DNA from: Rhizomys pruinosus
Taxonomy: Eukaryota > Chordata > Mammalia > Rodentia > Spalacidae
NCBI GenBank assembly: GCA_009823505.1
Contig: VZQC01008059.1
Location: 1,187,975-1,251,974 of the forward strand
Reading direction: 5' to 3'
DNA length: 64,000 nucleotides
Part shown: positions 1 to 11,728 of the stretch, piece after piece
Layout: every line of letters begins with the position of its first letter
How positions within the stretch are numbered: the stretch's first letter is position 1
Position numbers and translations under genes: made by a program
The notes under the pieces: generated by a model
What the model was told of the DNA's origin: nothing
The model's input: only the letters and a program-made list of their open reading frames with translations
Database searches by the model: none

Positions 1-771
1 CAGGGAGGTCAAATGTGCATTTAAAACTTTTGTTGGAAAAGCAAATTATTTACTGGACTTAGCAAATTAATAATATAATATATGTAAAAAAATAAAATAT
101 ATGTAAACCAAACAGAACTATCAGGACTCTATTGCCGATTATTATCACTTATAATTAGTTCCTACATTCAATATCTTTGAACAATTCTTCTACACAGGAA
201 ATCTCTTATGGTAGAGATTTTTATGACTATATTGTTTTAGGGAGTGTAAGCCATAAGAAAAAATATAAATGATTACAGTTCTTCCATTCACTACACTGAA
301 CTCAAGATCAATAGTGGAGGAAATTCAGGTTGGCTTCAGATGGGTCAAATGACAATATTTACTGACCATTCAAGGGAGTTCAGCAAAGCAGGCCAAGCTA
401 ATAGTCAAGATCTTCTACAGCCATACCACCCTGAATGCGCCTGATAGTCAAGTTGAAGTTCCATGAAATATGAGGTTGGAACTGACATCGTGAACTGTGC
501 ATTCTGGAGAACAGGTGTCTGTTGGTCTGCCCACCCTCTTATGGAATATAGGGCTTTGTTTTATTTTATTATTTTGTAGTTATCGCTAAATATTATTGAA
601 GTAATAATTAGAAAATGTGTGAGTGCATGAGAGAGAAAACAGAACTGATGCTGAATGAGTTTGCATCAAACTGTGTCTCCAATGGCTGATCACATTGCAT
701 AAAGAAAGACATCTCTGTGATTGCCCACAATATTCTGTCTTCCTTTGCACTAACAAAGGGTAAATTATGTA
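1..771. other. No gene recognised
   Basis: A/T-rich non-coding DNA; I see no ORF, SINE or LINE match that I can name. Confidence 0.5.
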
Positions 772-1003
772 CTATTTATTTTTTATTTTTTATTTATTAT
801 TTTTATGTGTATGAGTGTTGTGCCCAAAGGTAGATACATGTTCCATGTCATGCAGTGCCCACAGAGATGAGAAGAGGGCGTCAGATCCCATGGAACTGAA
901 GGTATAGATTGTTGTTGTCTGTCAGGTGGGTGCTAGGAATCAAACCCGGGTCATCTGCAGGAGCAATCAGTGCTCTTAACTGCTGAGTTATCTATCCAGC
1001 CCC
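772..1003 (-). repeat. B2 SINE
   Basis: T-rich start, GAAGAGGGCGTCAGATCCCA, GGAATCAAACCCGGGTCATC and CTATCCAGCCC identify an antisense B2. Short flanking similarity (AATTATGTAC / AATTCTGTGC) suggests a target-site duplication. Confidence 0.85.
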
Positions 1004-1473
1004 AATTCTGTGCATTTTCATGAAATAAACATAAACTTTAGCTCTTAACATATCTTCTACCTGACACTCTGAAGCCTTCTGGACCCTCGGAAAATTTGGA
1101 AACAAAATGATGAGATTGAATCAAACTAGCCAAAGCAATTAAGATCAAGAAGCAGGTTCTTTGATGGGGAATGTCTACTGATGAAAATGAAGTAGAGGTA
1201 AACTGTCCATCCTTCAACTTCCATTGCCAAAATGGGAAAGAGTACTTAGAAGGGATGTGACTTGGTACCCATCTGTATAAGACACCTTTGTTTTTAAGGT
1301 GGAATCACAAAGAATTGCTCTTTAATATCTGTTTTTTTCTGATTAACGTAAAGTCTTCAAGGATCGTCCCGAGATAACAGGTACAAGTACATCAGAGTAG
1401 GATTACAAAACAAATTATGTAAGGCACCTTTTTTAAGCCAGACATAGTGTCAAATACTGACAAAGGTAGGTTT

Positions 1474-1518
<45 letters not shown>

Positions 1519-1571
1519 ATGTGGAGTTGTCAATATCTCAAAGCCATGTTATGAGTAACTACTTTTTTTCT
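1004..1571. other. Unassigned stretch with (TA)n
   Basis: Nothing recognisable apart from a TA dinucleotide run at 1480-1515. Confidence 0.5.
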
Positions 1572-2330
1572 GAAGAATTCTAGAATGTTTATTTTAATGT
1601 AAATATTTAAACTCTTTGAGAACCTCATACATTGTAATTTGACCATTATTACTCCTTTCCCCATCCCCACTCTCACCACCCTACCCACCCACCCAACTTC
1701 ATGGTAACTTTTTCTATATAAAGTCTAATACATGTTGCCAAAATACTCTTGAGTGTGGAACCTGCTCTGGAATGTGGTCAAGCACGGATCACACACTTAA
1801 AGGAAACTGACTCCTCTTCTCCCAGCAGCTACCAGATTCCAACAGCTCCTCTGGTAGGGGTGGGAGCTCCTGCCAACCTTTGGCCCCTCCATGCCTAGCT
1901 TTTGATCTGGCTTAAGCTTGAGCTGGTGGAGTGCACACCACCACAATGGCTAGGACTTTACATATGCATTATCAGCTTTGCTATAGAGAAAGCACTGCTT
2001 CAGTGTAATCATCCACCACCTATGGCTCTTACAATTTCCCTACCCATCTTTGGTGATAATCCCTAAGTTTGAGGACAGGGGTGTGACACCTGTGTCATTT
2101 GGGTTCTAGGAATTCTACAATCTTTTATTCTCTGCTCATTGACCTGCTGTGGGTCTGTGTAATATGTGTTCTCGTGTGAGAAACTTTTTTTAGCTAGGTT
2201 GGGTTAAGTAGTATCATGATGAGTTATTTTAATTGATCCTTTTGCAGAACATTAGCAATTGGGTTTCTCCTAGGGTCCATCACCTATCTAGCCTGGATAA
2301 TGGTGACAGGTATAGATCTCATCTGCAGTG
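1572..2330 (-). repeat. Lx-type L1 3' UTR remnant
   Basis: Antisense to typical rodent Lx 3' UTR order: TTTGAGAACCTCATACATTG, CACTCTTGAGTGTGG-like, AAAGGAAACTGACTCCTC, AGCTCCTCTGGTAGGGGTGGGAG-like, then TCTTACAATTTC and GACCTGCTGTGGGTCT. Diverged. Confidence 0.65.
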
Positions 2331-2369
2331 GGCCTTAAATCCAAACCGAGGGCATGCCTATAATATTAT

Positions 2370-2975
2370 TGACAAATGACAGGTGCTGGTGTATCTATGG
2401 AGAAGGGGAAGCACTTATTTACAGCTAGTGGGAGTGTGAAATGGTGCAGCCAATATAGAAATCAGTATGGAGGTCGTACAAAAATCTAGAAATACACACA
2501 CCACATGATCCAGCTATTCCACTCTTGGGCATATTCCCAGAGGACTCTAACCTTCTAATAGAGATAACCTGTTTATTCATGTTCACTGCTACTTTACAAC
2601 AATATTCAGGACATGAAAACAGCTCAGATGTCCATTGACTGATGGATGGTTAAGAAAACTGTGAAATATTTACACCACAGAATATTATCCAACTATTAAG
2701 AAAAATGAAATTATGAAGTTTACAGTTGTCTAGATGGAACTAGAAACAATCAACCTGATGGAGGTAATCCAGGTTCAGAAAGATAAATATCACATATTCT
2801 GTCATATGTGGATGTTATCTTTGAATCTTTAGTCGTATATATTTCATTGGAAATACTCATGGAGTTTAAGAAACTAACAGGGGACCATGGAGGAAGGGAG
2901 ATTTTTTAAGGGGAGGGAGCTAGAATACAGCAATATAAAGGGGGAAAAGGGAATAATTGAACAGAAATGATTAAA
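2370..2975 (+). repeat. Old L1 3' fragment (ORF2 end)
   Basis: Nucleotide order follows the L1 ORF2 C-terminal region: AGTGGGAGTGTGAAATGGTG, CCAGCTATTCCACTCTTGGG, GTCCATTGACTGATGGATGG and the AGACAAATA-like stretch. No long open frame remains. Confidence 0.7.
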
Positions 2976-3039
2976 TGGTGTGGGCGATCAGTTAGCAGCA
3001 TAGAGCAGAATTGATTGCTTGTAAAACATCAAAGAACCT

Positions 3040-3123
3040 GGGCTCTGCAGTTAAGAGTACCAACTTCTCTTGCAGAGGATCCGGGCTCGATTCCCAGCAC
3101 CCACATGGCAGCTAAGACCTGTC
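3040..3123 (+). repeat. B2 SINE fragment
   Basis: Contains GCAGTTAAGAGTACCAAC, TTGCAGAGGATCCGGGCTCG and CCCAGCACCCACATGG; the 3' part is missing because the next element begins. Confidence 0.7.
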
Positions 3124-3838
3124 TTTTCTAAAATAATACTTTTATTGATGTTTTGTGTATTTCATGCATCATTTTCCAGATCAGTTTAGGCATACTTCCC
3201 TTTCCCTTTCCACCACCTCACTTCAGATCATGCATTCCTCCATACATGTCCTTCATCTTTCTGTGTCTTCTTAAAGTTTTTCTCTGTAAAGGTCCATTGT
3301 TTTGCGCAGAATTTAACTACATCTGTCTGTTCTTTGACCCAGTCCCTATGTTGTTGTGGTTCCCTTCCCCTTGTATTGCTCCAAAATATGCATATTGATA
3401 TATATTAGTCTATAATATATATAGAATATACATTATAATATATGTAATACATTGCCCAGCGTTATGTCCTCCAATCTAAACTGTATGTTAACTCGGTTAT
3501 AGTTCAGGAGTTCACATTTTCCCTTTAATTTTTATACTCTTAAAATTGGAGTAATTCTTTTCACCTATTACATTAATTACTATGTCTGAAAGTTTGTGGT
3601 AAGTTAATTCTAGGGCTCATTAAGAGATTCACCTTATAACATCACACTTGCTTTCAGATAGAAAGAGATATAACAATAATGTTGCTCAGCTTGTCTTTCA
3701 ATTGGGGAATTTGGTACTAGCATCCACAAATAAGGGAAACCACTCCCTGTTTGTTCCATTAGGATTGTCTTACTTCACTTAGCATGATGGCTTCGAGTTC
3801 CATCCATTTACCTGCAAAGTTCATGATGTCATCTTTCT

Positions 3839-5274
3839 TTTTTTTTTTATTTTATTTATTTTGTATGTGTATGAAGTACTGTCTCATGCAACAGGTTTGT
3901 GCACCCGGTGTCGCAATGTCACAGAGGTCAAGAAGAGGGTGTTGGATTCCCCTGGAACTGGATTCTCCTGGAATTGGAGTTACAGACAGTTTTAGCCGCC
4001 ATTGTGGGTGCTGGGGATAACCTGGGTCCTCTGTAAGAGCGGTCGGCACTCTTTTTTTTTTTTTAATTAGTTTTTATGACATTTGTGCATTTCATACATT
4101 TTTTCCAATTCAGTTCTAGGCTTATTTCCCTTCCCTCCCCCCACCCCCACCCATCCCAGATCATGCATTCTGCCATAACTGTCCTGCATCTTTCTCTCAG
4201 TTTTTTTTTTTTTTCATTTTTAGCTAAGTGATATCCATGAGTACAAGCATCCTTCATGCAAAACCTATCTGCAGGCTGTTGTGCCCAAAACACTACAGCC
4301 CCACCATCCAGTGGGGGGTGAAGTGTTGTTGTTCAATCAAGTTGATCAAATGAGTGTCCAGCTATTGTGTAGTTTCACCTTCACCCAATCCAGCCCTTAC
4401 ATATCTACCCCCTCCCGCAGGTTGTTCCCTAGGCTTAAAAAGGGGCACAGGTGATGAGAGGTAACAACAGTCCACTCTCTCTGGAGCTGTTGACTCTGGA
4501 CTCTGTTCAATTCTGGCTGTTTTCCTTTCATGGGCTGACAGTTTGTCCAGGAATAACCTTTCAATCCTACTAATGAAGAACAAGAATTAGATATATAGGT
4601 ATTTAGCAGCATAATATATGGTAGGTTACTTTAGCATAGACCATGTTTGGATATGTTAATCCATGAATTACAATTTTTCCCCTGTTATATTGACCGGGTC
4701 TTACTGTGGCTTATAAACATCTCATAACCTGTAGAGGATGTAAGCTTGTGGCATCAGCCATGGGTTATTTCTCCAAGGGGAGAGCCAATAGCCAATTAGA
4801 TTTGGGATATACAGGCACATGGCTGCCTCTGCTGCACAGTATTTCCAGGCAGGTGAGGTGTAGCTGGTGCTGACGGTGGAGTCTTGCTTGACTCAGGGAG
4901 ACCCATATTTGCTTTATTGGTTTAGTGGCCTTTGGTAACACTCTCTGGCATTCCAGAGGCCATCTGTACACTTGCATGTGTGGTCTCAATACATCCCTCC
5001 CATGTTAATGTCAGGTCTTCGGCAGCAGGGTCTTATTGCCTCTCCTCCTGTAGGTATCCCAACTTCGAGGCAAGGAGCCCTTACCTTTTGTGGGGCCTTG
5101 GATCCCCTGGCCAACATCCACCTGGTAGAACAATCCATTGCTGATGTCAGAGCTCCTGTATTAATATATTTTGCCTGAGTGCATAGCCCTAGGACTTTAG
5201 TATTATATTTGGTTCTGAACAGAGAGTAATCCCTTCCACAGTTCCCTTAACCACTAGGCCATCTCTCCAGCCCT
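3839..5274 (-). repeat. B2 SINE, itself split by an L1 3' UTR
   Basis: Antisense B2 from the T-run at 3839 to CGGTCGGCACTC at about 4050. It resumes at about 5247 with TTAACCACTAGGCCATCTCTCCAGCCC-type B2 sequence. It sits in the L1 ORF2 end with a clear target-site duplication. Confidence 0.85.
4052..5246 (-). repeat. L1 (Lx-like) 3' UTR, ~1.2 kb, inside the B2
   Basis: Starts with a poly-T (antisense tail), then the C-rich complement of the purine tract, TCATGCATTCTGCCATAAC, TTGTTCCCTAGGCTT and TTACATATCTAC. No ORF2 sequence is included. Same element type as 39112-40368 in opposite orientation, with nearly the same 5' limit. Confidence 0.75.
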
Positions 5275-5619
5275 GATGTCATCTTTCTTTACCACTGCAT
5301 AGAACTCCATTGTGTAGATGTACCACATTTTTGTTATCCACTCATCAGCTGAGGGGCACCTGGGTTGTTTCAAGAGTCTTGCTATTGTGAAGAGGGCTGC
5401 AATAAACATAGATTTGAATGTATCTTTTGGGTAGGATGAGTCTTGTGGGTATATACCCAGGAGTGGTATGGCTGGGTCAGGTGGTAGGCTCATTTTGAGT
5501 TTTTAAGTGTTCTACACACTGCTTTCTACAGTGGTTTATGAGTTTACATTCCCACCAGCAGTTGATGAGTGTTCCCCTTGCCCTACAACCTCTCCAGCAT
5601 TTGGTAAGACCCATCTTTT

Positions 5620-5756
5620 AAGCCAAGCGTGGTGGTGTAAGCCTTTAATCCTAGCACTCAGGAGGCAGAGGCAGGTGGAGTTCAAGGCCAGCCTGGTATA
5701 CAGAGTGAGTTCCAGGCCAGCTGAGGCTATAGGGAGACCCTGTCTGAAAAAAAAAT
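5620..5756 (+). repeat. B1 SINE
   Basis: AGCCAAGCGTGGTGGTGTAA, CCTAGCACTCAGGAGGCAGA and GAGACCCTGTCTG followed by an A-run. Confidence 0.9.
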
Positions 5757-5878
5757 TAAAGACCATTCCCTATTATGAATATTATATCATTTATTTCCCA
5801 CTCCTATGTCTATGAACATATGGTATTCATGTAACTTAATGTGTGGGAATACTACTACTTCTACTACTACTACACCAA

Positions 5879-5881
<3 letters not shown>

Positions 5882-5920
<39 letters not shown>
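5882..5920. repeat. (CA)n microsatellite
   Basis: Pure CA dinucleotide run; a short CTA trinucleotide run precedes it at about 5851-5873. Confidence 0.95.
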
Positions 5921-5923
<3 letters not shown>

Positions 5924-6102
5924 TACACACATGAAGATACAGATAAATTCTCTAAGTTCCTGACTTTTTATCTATAGCTAAAAGTATAATTGCTCAGCTA
6001 AGACGTAGTTTCATTTCTGATCATTATGAGAATCCACATTATTTTCCAGAGCAAATGCTATACCTTACAGTCACACCGACAGAGAATAAGAGGTTCGATG
6101 GC

Positions 6103-6258
6103 AGCCAGGCATGGTGGTGCACGCCTTTAATCCTAGCACTCGGGAGGCAGAGGCAGGTGGATCTTTTTGAGTTCAAGGCCAGCCTGGTCTACAGAGTAAG
6201 TTCCAGGACAGCTGGGACTACAGGGAGACCCTGTCTCAAAAAGACAAATAAAAAAAAA
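6103..6258 (+). repeat. B1 SINE with target-site duplication
   Basis: GCCAGGCATGGTGGTGCACG through GAGACCCTGTCTCAAAA. Flanked by AGAGGTTCGATGG (6089-6101) and AGAGGTTCAATGG (6259-6271). Confidence 0.93.
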
Positions 6259-6289
6259 AGAGGTTCAATGGTTTTATGTCCTTAACATG

Positions 6290-6835
6290 TGTTCTTTTTC
6301 TTGATGTTGGTGTATGATAAATATCGCATTGTGTTTTACATTTGCATTTCCCTAAAAATCGATCATGGCACTACCCTTTAAATAGCTTGCCTGTTATTCA
6401 TATTTCGACTTTGTTGAAATAAAATATCTTTTCAAATTCCTTTGTATATTTTTAAAGGATAACTGAGGAGGTTAGTTTCCAAATGCTTTCTCTATTTCAT
6501 AGGTTATCTGTGTGCTCTATTTTCCTTTTTTTTTGCTGAGGCTATTTAGTGCGATATACTTCTAATTCCTATTTCGAATTTTGTTTTTTCTGATTGGAGT
6601 CTTATTTATTCTAGCACTGGAAAGACCAGTACTGTGTAGTCCTACTCTATTTTTGTCTAGAAGTACTATGAATCTATGTTTATGTCTTTAATCCATTTAT
6701 ATTGATACATGTGCATGTTGTGAGATCACAGTCCAATTTTATTCTTTGAATATGAGTATCCAGTTTTTCCATTCCCAATTTTGGAAGAGATTTTCTTATC
6801 TGATGGACTAACTCACTATTTGTAGATGTGTTAAC
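6290..6835 (-). repeat. Old L1 ORF2 remnant
   Basis: Antisense order typical of L1 ORF2: TTTGCATTTCCCTAAAAATC, then the AAATTCCTTTGTATATTT, CTTTAATCCATTTATATTGA and GTATCCAGTTTTTCCA motifs. Heavily decayed. A B1 interrupts it at 6839. Confidence 0.6.
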
Positions 6836-6838
6836 CAC

Positions 6839-6979
6839 TTTTTTTTTTTGTTCTTTTCGAGACAGGGTCTCCCTGTAGCCCCAGCTGTCCTGGAACTCAC
6901 TCTGTAGACCAAGCTGGCCTTGCTGCCTGTCTCTGCCTCCTGAGTGCTAGAATTAAAGGTATGTGACACCATGCCCAGC
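6839..6979 (-). repeat. B1 SINE
   Basis: GAGACAGGGTCTCCCTGTAG and CTGCCTCCTGAGTGCTAG in antisense order. Confidence 0.9.
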
Positions 6980-8217
6980 ATTTTTTTTTACCACTCTATT
7001 CTTGTACTGCATCATTTAATTCCAACTTTGCTTTAATATTGTTTATCTTTTAGGGCAAGTTTCAAGCCAGATAGAGGTTCTTCTTCAGATGGGCTAGTCA
7101 AAACTGGTTAGGTATAAGATAGCTGCAAAAGTGATCCTCACACATTCTCATAGTTGTTAGGAGGATAAAGTTCTAATTGGCTCAGGTTCCCAGCCTTCTA
7201 GCATTTGAAATACAGTGTTCTGCTAAAATACCCAGGCCAGGGAAGACTTGTCATCTGCAGCACTTGGTAACCTATACATGTGACTTCCTCTGCCACACTG
7301 GCAGAAGGAGAGGTGACTTACTGGTTGCACACAGACTTTACCATACTTTTGTTGAATGACATGTGACACTTCTTGTCTATTCCATTTGGAAGAACTAGTT
7401 CATGAATTTCTTAATTTCAATGTTTTAGAACAATAAAGGAAGTAAATATATTATCTGAACAACATTATTTTGGCCACACGGTATACTTAATTGATGATAA
7501 AATAAAAATCTTTAAACATGTTGATCTCTTTATAGATGTTACTCATCATTTTCAGCTCTGTACATATGTTTTATTTTATCATTACGATTCTTTTAAGAAA
7601 GATCTACATCATTTTTATTGCTTACAAAGGTTATCCTAAAATTGCTAGATATAAATAAATTAGCAGACATGAAGATTCTAACAGATGACAGTAGTTGGAT
7701 TTAAAATTGGGTCACCTGCCCATAAAGCTCTAAACTATAACTATAATTCATTAAAACATTTTCTCTGGGACAGTTCTTGACCGGTTAAAGAAATAAAAAA
7801 TAAGAAGTTGTCAGCCCCAGCACACAGACAAGTCTTTATGGAAGCACAAGTAGCATTTTACATAGCACACAGAAGAGACAGATTTCCCACAAGGGGAGAA
7901 CTAGAGCCAGGTACACCTGGAGACTCTGGATTTTTTTTTTTTTTTATTCCGTAGGGTAGAGGGCCTTTTCCTCTTTGAATTGGATGGAAGGTATGTTGTT
8001 AGTTTGTCACTGATATGATAGAAGGAACCTGATTGCATAGAGCATGGGCAGGAAGTATGAAATTCCACCAGAGGTACCCTGCCAAAAGTGCTAACTTTGA
8101 CAAGACCCTAGAAGTACACGATCTAGAATGAAAGTGTAATTGGAACAGAGCTGAACTAGGGATCTCCTATTCTCCTTTAATTCCAATGATAAGGGAAATA
8201 ATTCCACTTTGGGCTTT
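6980..8217. other. No gene recognised
   Basis: No convincing coding frame or named repeat. The first ~80 bases may be the rest of the decayed L1. Confidence 0.4.
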
Positions 8218-8233
8218 AAGATAAGAAAAAAAA

Positions 8234-8476
8234 GGGCTGGAGAGATAGCCTAGCGGTTAAGAGCACCGACGCTCTTGCAGAGGACCCGGGTTCGATCCCC
8301 AGCACCCACATGGCGGCTGAAAACCGTCTGTAACTCCAATTCCAGGAGAACTCCAGTTCCAGGGGAATCCGAGACCCTCTTCTGACCTCCGCGGCATTGC
8401 ACGACACGGGTGCACAGACCTGCATGCAGACAGTACATTCATACACATACAAAAATAAATAAATAAAAAAAAAAAA
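8234..8476 (+). repeat. B2 SINE, well preserved, with target-site duplication
   Basis: GGGCTGGAGAGATAGCCTAG, AGAGGACCCGGGTTCGATCC (B-box region) and GACCTGCATGCAGACAG then an A-rich tail. Flanked by AAGATAAGAAAAAAAA at 8218-8233 and again after the tail at 8477. Confidence 0.95.
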
Positions 8477-9233
8477 AGATAAGAAAAAAAAAATGGGTCC
8501 AAAGAAAAATAAATTGTCCCTGTTTGTTTTTTTTTATTTCAAACCAGTTACACAGTAGGATGATTATAGCTTTGAATGTCATAAATGACTAGGAGATAAA
8601 TTTGGAATATTCTCATAACTAAATAAATACATGTTTAAGGTGTGGAGTATACAGATTATCTTTATTTACATAATTATTACTATACAATGGGTACATATAG
8701 AAAAATATTAAATTGCATTCGAAGCATGTGCAATTTTACATGTTGAAAAAAGCATTTAAATAAAAGAGGAAAAATATCTTAAACCAGATATGTAGCAGTA
8801 AGAAAATTTAACATGTACTTTACAAAAAAATAAAATAGAAAAATGAAATGTCCTGGGGCTACCCAATTTCTCTGTAGAAAACTCTGGATATCAGAAAATT
8901 TGTATGTTCTGAGATTGCCCTAAGTAGAGATTTTAATAAGACTTTAAATTTTTTGCTCCCTAACCTGTCTGTGGCACAAGTAATATGATTTATGTCTAGA
9001 GTTTCTGTCCTCTAAGCTTCTATTCCCCAGTGTCTTCACAAGTGTTTCCAGACAAAATGCAAACACTACCCTCTACTATCTATGGAGGTCAGGCAAAAGG
9101 GCCAATGTGGGATCGGCAGCTTCTAGAGACAGCCAATCACGTGCACTGCTTCCACTGAGGTATGTGCAACCTTGGCTTCTCTGTCTTGATTTTGGGAAGA
9201 GCACAAGCCAGCAATCTGTTGTTCTACAGCAGA

Positions 9234-9341
9234 GCTCTACAAGTGGTGAAAGGAACAGCAAGATGCTTTCCTGGATGTGGACACTGGAGCAATGTTCTGG
9301 ACATGAACCATCTCATGTGCTTCCTTGCTCCTAGGACAACA
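9234..9341 (+). promoter_or_regulatory. Candidate non-coding leader exon / conserved upstream segment, OR 11.7 kb
   Basis: This segment contains CAGCAAGATGCTTTCCTGGAT and CTAGGACAACA and ends in a donor-like GTAAATAT at 9342. Related segments end in GTAAGTAT at 15053 and 36399, each upstream of an OR coding exon. That, with the conserved acceptors at the coding exons, makes a spliced 5' UTR exon plausible. The left border is approximate. It could also be only shared duplicated background, since the whole 8.95-9.6 kb interval is duplicated. Confidence 0.35.
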
Positions 9342-9604
9342 GTAAATATTAGAAACCATATAATCATAGCCAGTTAGAATTGTAAATGGCAATAGAATGT
9401 GCAAACATTTTTAATTTATAAAGTAAACAAGTAGTGAAATTATTGCCTAGAAAGTTCAACAGCTAAGCAACAGATACATTTTTACTAGCCATCTTCTTAT
9501 TCTGGGTTCACAGCTCTCTTCACTACTTTGCTGTTCCAGAGCATCCAGGTTTTCACACAAAGCATCATCGGATATGGAGCTGATGGTTCTGCTCTACATT
9601 CCTA

Positions 9605-10225
9605 AATTTCTTTTTAAAAATATTTATATTAATTTTTCAGATTTCCATACAAAGTGTTTTAATGACATTCAGACCCCCTTTCCTCATGTCCAGCCAACCC
9701 TATTACACTTCCCTAACTGCATATTTCCTATTTTATTTTCTTTTATTTAAAGGCCTATCCAGTCTAATCTGTGTTCCCAAATACTATTAGGAATGAATCT
9801 ATACCTTGGTGTCTGGTCAACCTGCCAGGTGTCACACTCCTACAGAATACTGACTTTCCCAGCAACTATCAATTTCTGTTTCCTCTGCTAGGGTTGAGGC
9901 TTCCTACATACTTCCCTTATCTATGCTGGGGTTTTATCTGCCTTGGGATTACACAGGTTTTGTGCACATTTTCTCAGGCATTATAGTTTCATATGTGTGA
10001 ACAAAATGATTTCCTTGTGTTTATCCATCACTTCTGACTCTTTCAATGTTTCCAGCCATTTTATGCAATGGTTTCCAAGACTTGGAAGGAAAGGATGGGA
10101 TACATGTTTCCCATTTAGGGCTGAAGACTATGTAGTCTCATTTTCTCTGTACATTAACCAGCTGCTACAAGAAGAAGCTTCTTTGGTGAGAGTGGGGAGA
10201 TGCACTAATCTAATATTCTTATGTT
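9605..10225 (-). repeat. Lx-type L1 3' UTR remnant
   Basis: Antisense Lx order: TTTCAGATTTCCATACAAAG, CCTATCCAGTCTAATCTGTG, GTGTCTGGTCAACCTGCCAG, GATGCACTAATCTAAT. Its paralogue in unit 2 is 15330-15955. Confidence 0.65.
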
Positions 10226-11086
10226 TAAAATTCTCTTTGGAATTCTATATGCTGTGATTATAGCTCTGTTTTTAAATTCAGAGACTGCAGATCTTTTAAT
10301 ATCCATTTGACTATATAAAATACTAAGACAATTTCTTTAGGAACATCAATAATTCTATATTCATATTGTGAAGCGAACACTGAAGAATTCGGGAGAAGAT
10401 GAGAAAGGGCATGGAAAACCATAGCTCTCATTACTTGATTTTACAATGTTAGTGTGTTTTATAATTTCCAAGAATTTACATATTTCATCATATAAGTGCA
10501 GGCAAAATCTAAGAGGGAAAGGAAGAGCAGTTTTCACCTGGGCTATTTAAAAACAATTTATCTGAATTGTCTCTTGTCTTGAATGTAAGGGGTTATTAAT
10601 ATAGAGAAAGAACTATGCTCAAGCTATTCAGTCAAAAGTGTCTCCCAAGTTGAGAGTCCGTGTTATACTTTAGCCAGAACTGCAGTCAGGTGTCGCCTGG
10701 TCTACATGTTGTGAGTACAACTAAGAAAGCTGAATACAACTTGGTTGAGGGCACAGCATCTCTAGGGAGAGCAATATTGAATTTTGTTTTGCCACAGTCT
10801 CTGAAAACTCAAACGAGGTACACACTTTTCTGATGGTAAAAAAGGGAAAATATCCTCTGTGAAAAATTAGGACACTGAGATAAAAAGAAAAAGTTAAAAC
10901 TTTGTTCCTACTTAAAAAAATCTCTGATAGATGCTCAAACCAGAAAAAAGTTCCTAGCATAGACACAAATAAGATAGTAAGAAGCTCCAGACCCACGTAA
11001 GGAAACTGTGGCAACAGATGGCTGCTGTGAGGGGCAGGGACAGTCTCTTTCAAGCTTGTCAAGAGAACTTAGACTCTATAGGCTTT
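10226..11086. other. Unassigned part of OR unit 1 intron/upstream
   Basis: Shared with 15956-17050 of unit 2 (for example GTTGAGGGCACAGCATC versus GTTAAGGGCACAGCATC). No ORF of interest. Confidence 0.45.
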
Positions 11087-11132
11087 AATATATATATATA
11101 TAAGATAGATATATAGATATATAATATATATA

Positions 11133-11179
<47 letters not shown>
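11087..11179. repeat. (TA)n / (GA)n compound microsatellite
   Basis: TATATA and TAGATA runs followed by an uninterrupted GA run. Confidence 0.95.
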
Positions 11180-11182
<3 letters not shown>

Positions 11183-11375
11183 TTGTTGTAAGAGTGACTC
11201 CACATAGGCTGACAAGGAAAGGACACAGGACACATGACTGGACAGACCTTAACATATATTACTGAATGCATGAAATCCTGAGGGGGAGCATGCCAGCGGT
11301 GCAGAGAGGGGAGGGGTGTCTAAATATGAATAAGTCATATTGTGTGCAATGAATAAATTCAATAAAATATATATT
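11180..11375 (+). repeat. Probable L1 3' terminus
   Basis: GAATGCATGAAATCCTGAGG ... AATAAATTCAATAAAATA resembles the sequence at 17880-18095 and 58340-58545. This looks like an old L1 3' tail with an AATAAA signal; family not certain. Confidence 0.4.
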
Positions 11376-11584
11376 ATATGAAAAATACAACCCTGTATGT
11401 TATACTGAAACAAATTAAATCATATACTAGAAAAACTGAAATAATCCATAGATTTATAATAGGAAGGACCAGTGGAAGCTAAGAAGTTCCAGAGCCCATT
11501 TGTAGTATTCCTAGATAAATGAACTCATGCAAACTGCTCCACCTCAGCATTTAGATATGGTTTGCATACTAGACTGGAAAGCTA

Positions 11585-11586
<2 letters not shown>

Positions 11587-11622
<36 letters not shown>
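11587..11622. repeat. (CA)n microsatellite
   Basis: CA run 70-100 nt before the OR acceptor; absent at the equivalent place in unit 2. Confidence 0.95.
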
Positions 11623-11627
<5 letters not shown>

Positions 11628-11689
11628 TGAGTAGGAGAATTTGCTCATACTTCAATTTTCATGGTGGTGTTCACCTAGCATAATTGTTC

Positions 11690-11708
11690 ATTTCCTCTCT
11701 TATCCTAG
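11690..11708 (+). promoter_or_regulatory. 3' splice acceptor of OR coding exon (11.7 kb locus)
   Basis: A pyrimidine-rich run ends in CTAG 20 nt before the first ATG. The same arrangement and spacing recur at the 18388 and 37492 receptors. It fits the usual OR gene structure, with non-coding 5' exon(s) spliced to a single coding exon. Confidence 0.6.
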
Positions 11709-11728
11709 GTGACTTTCATAATTCCCAA

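Larger units (their letters stand above)
3128..5610 (-). repeat. L1 3' end, interrupted by nested B2 and L1
   Basis: Antisense L1: 3' UTR at 3128-3400 and the ORF2 end to 3838. It resumes at 5276 with ORF2 codons reading [20 protein letters not shown] and [15 protein letters not shown] on the minus strand. The interruption (3839-5274) is flanked by TGATGTCATCTTTCTT at both edges, a target-site duplication of 16 nt. ORF2 is inactive. Confidence 0.85.

Noticed and set aside
3840..4050. B2-derived frames with conserved-looking peptides, also at 8216-8502, 20206-20444 and 53647-53879
   Set aside because: The recurring peptides are translations of B2 SINE copies, not a gene family.
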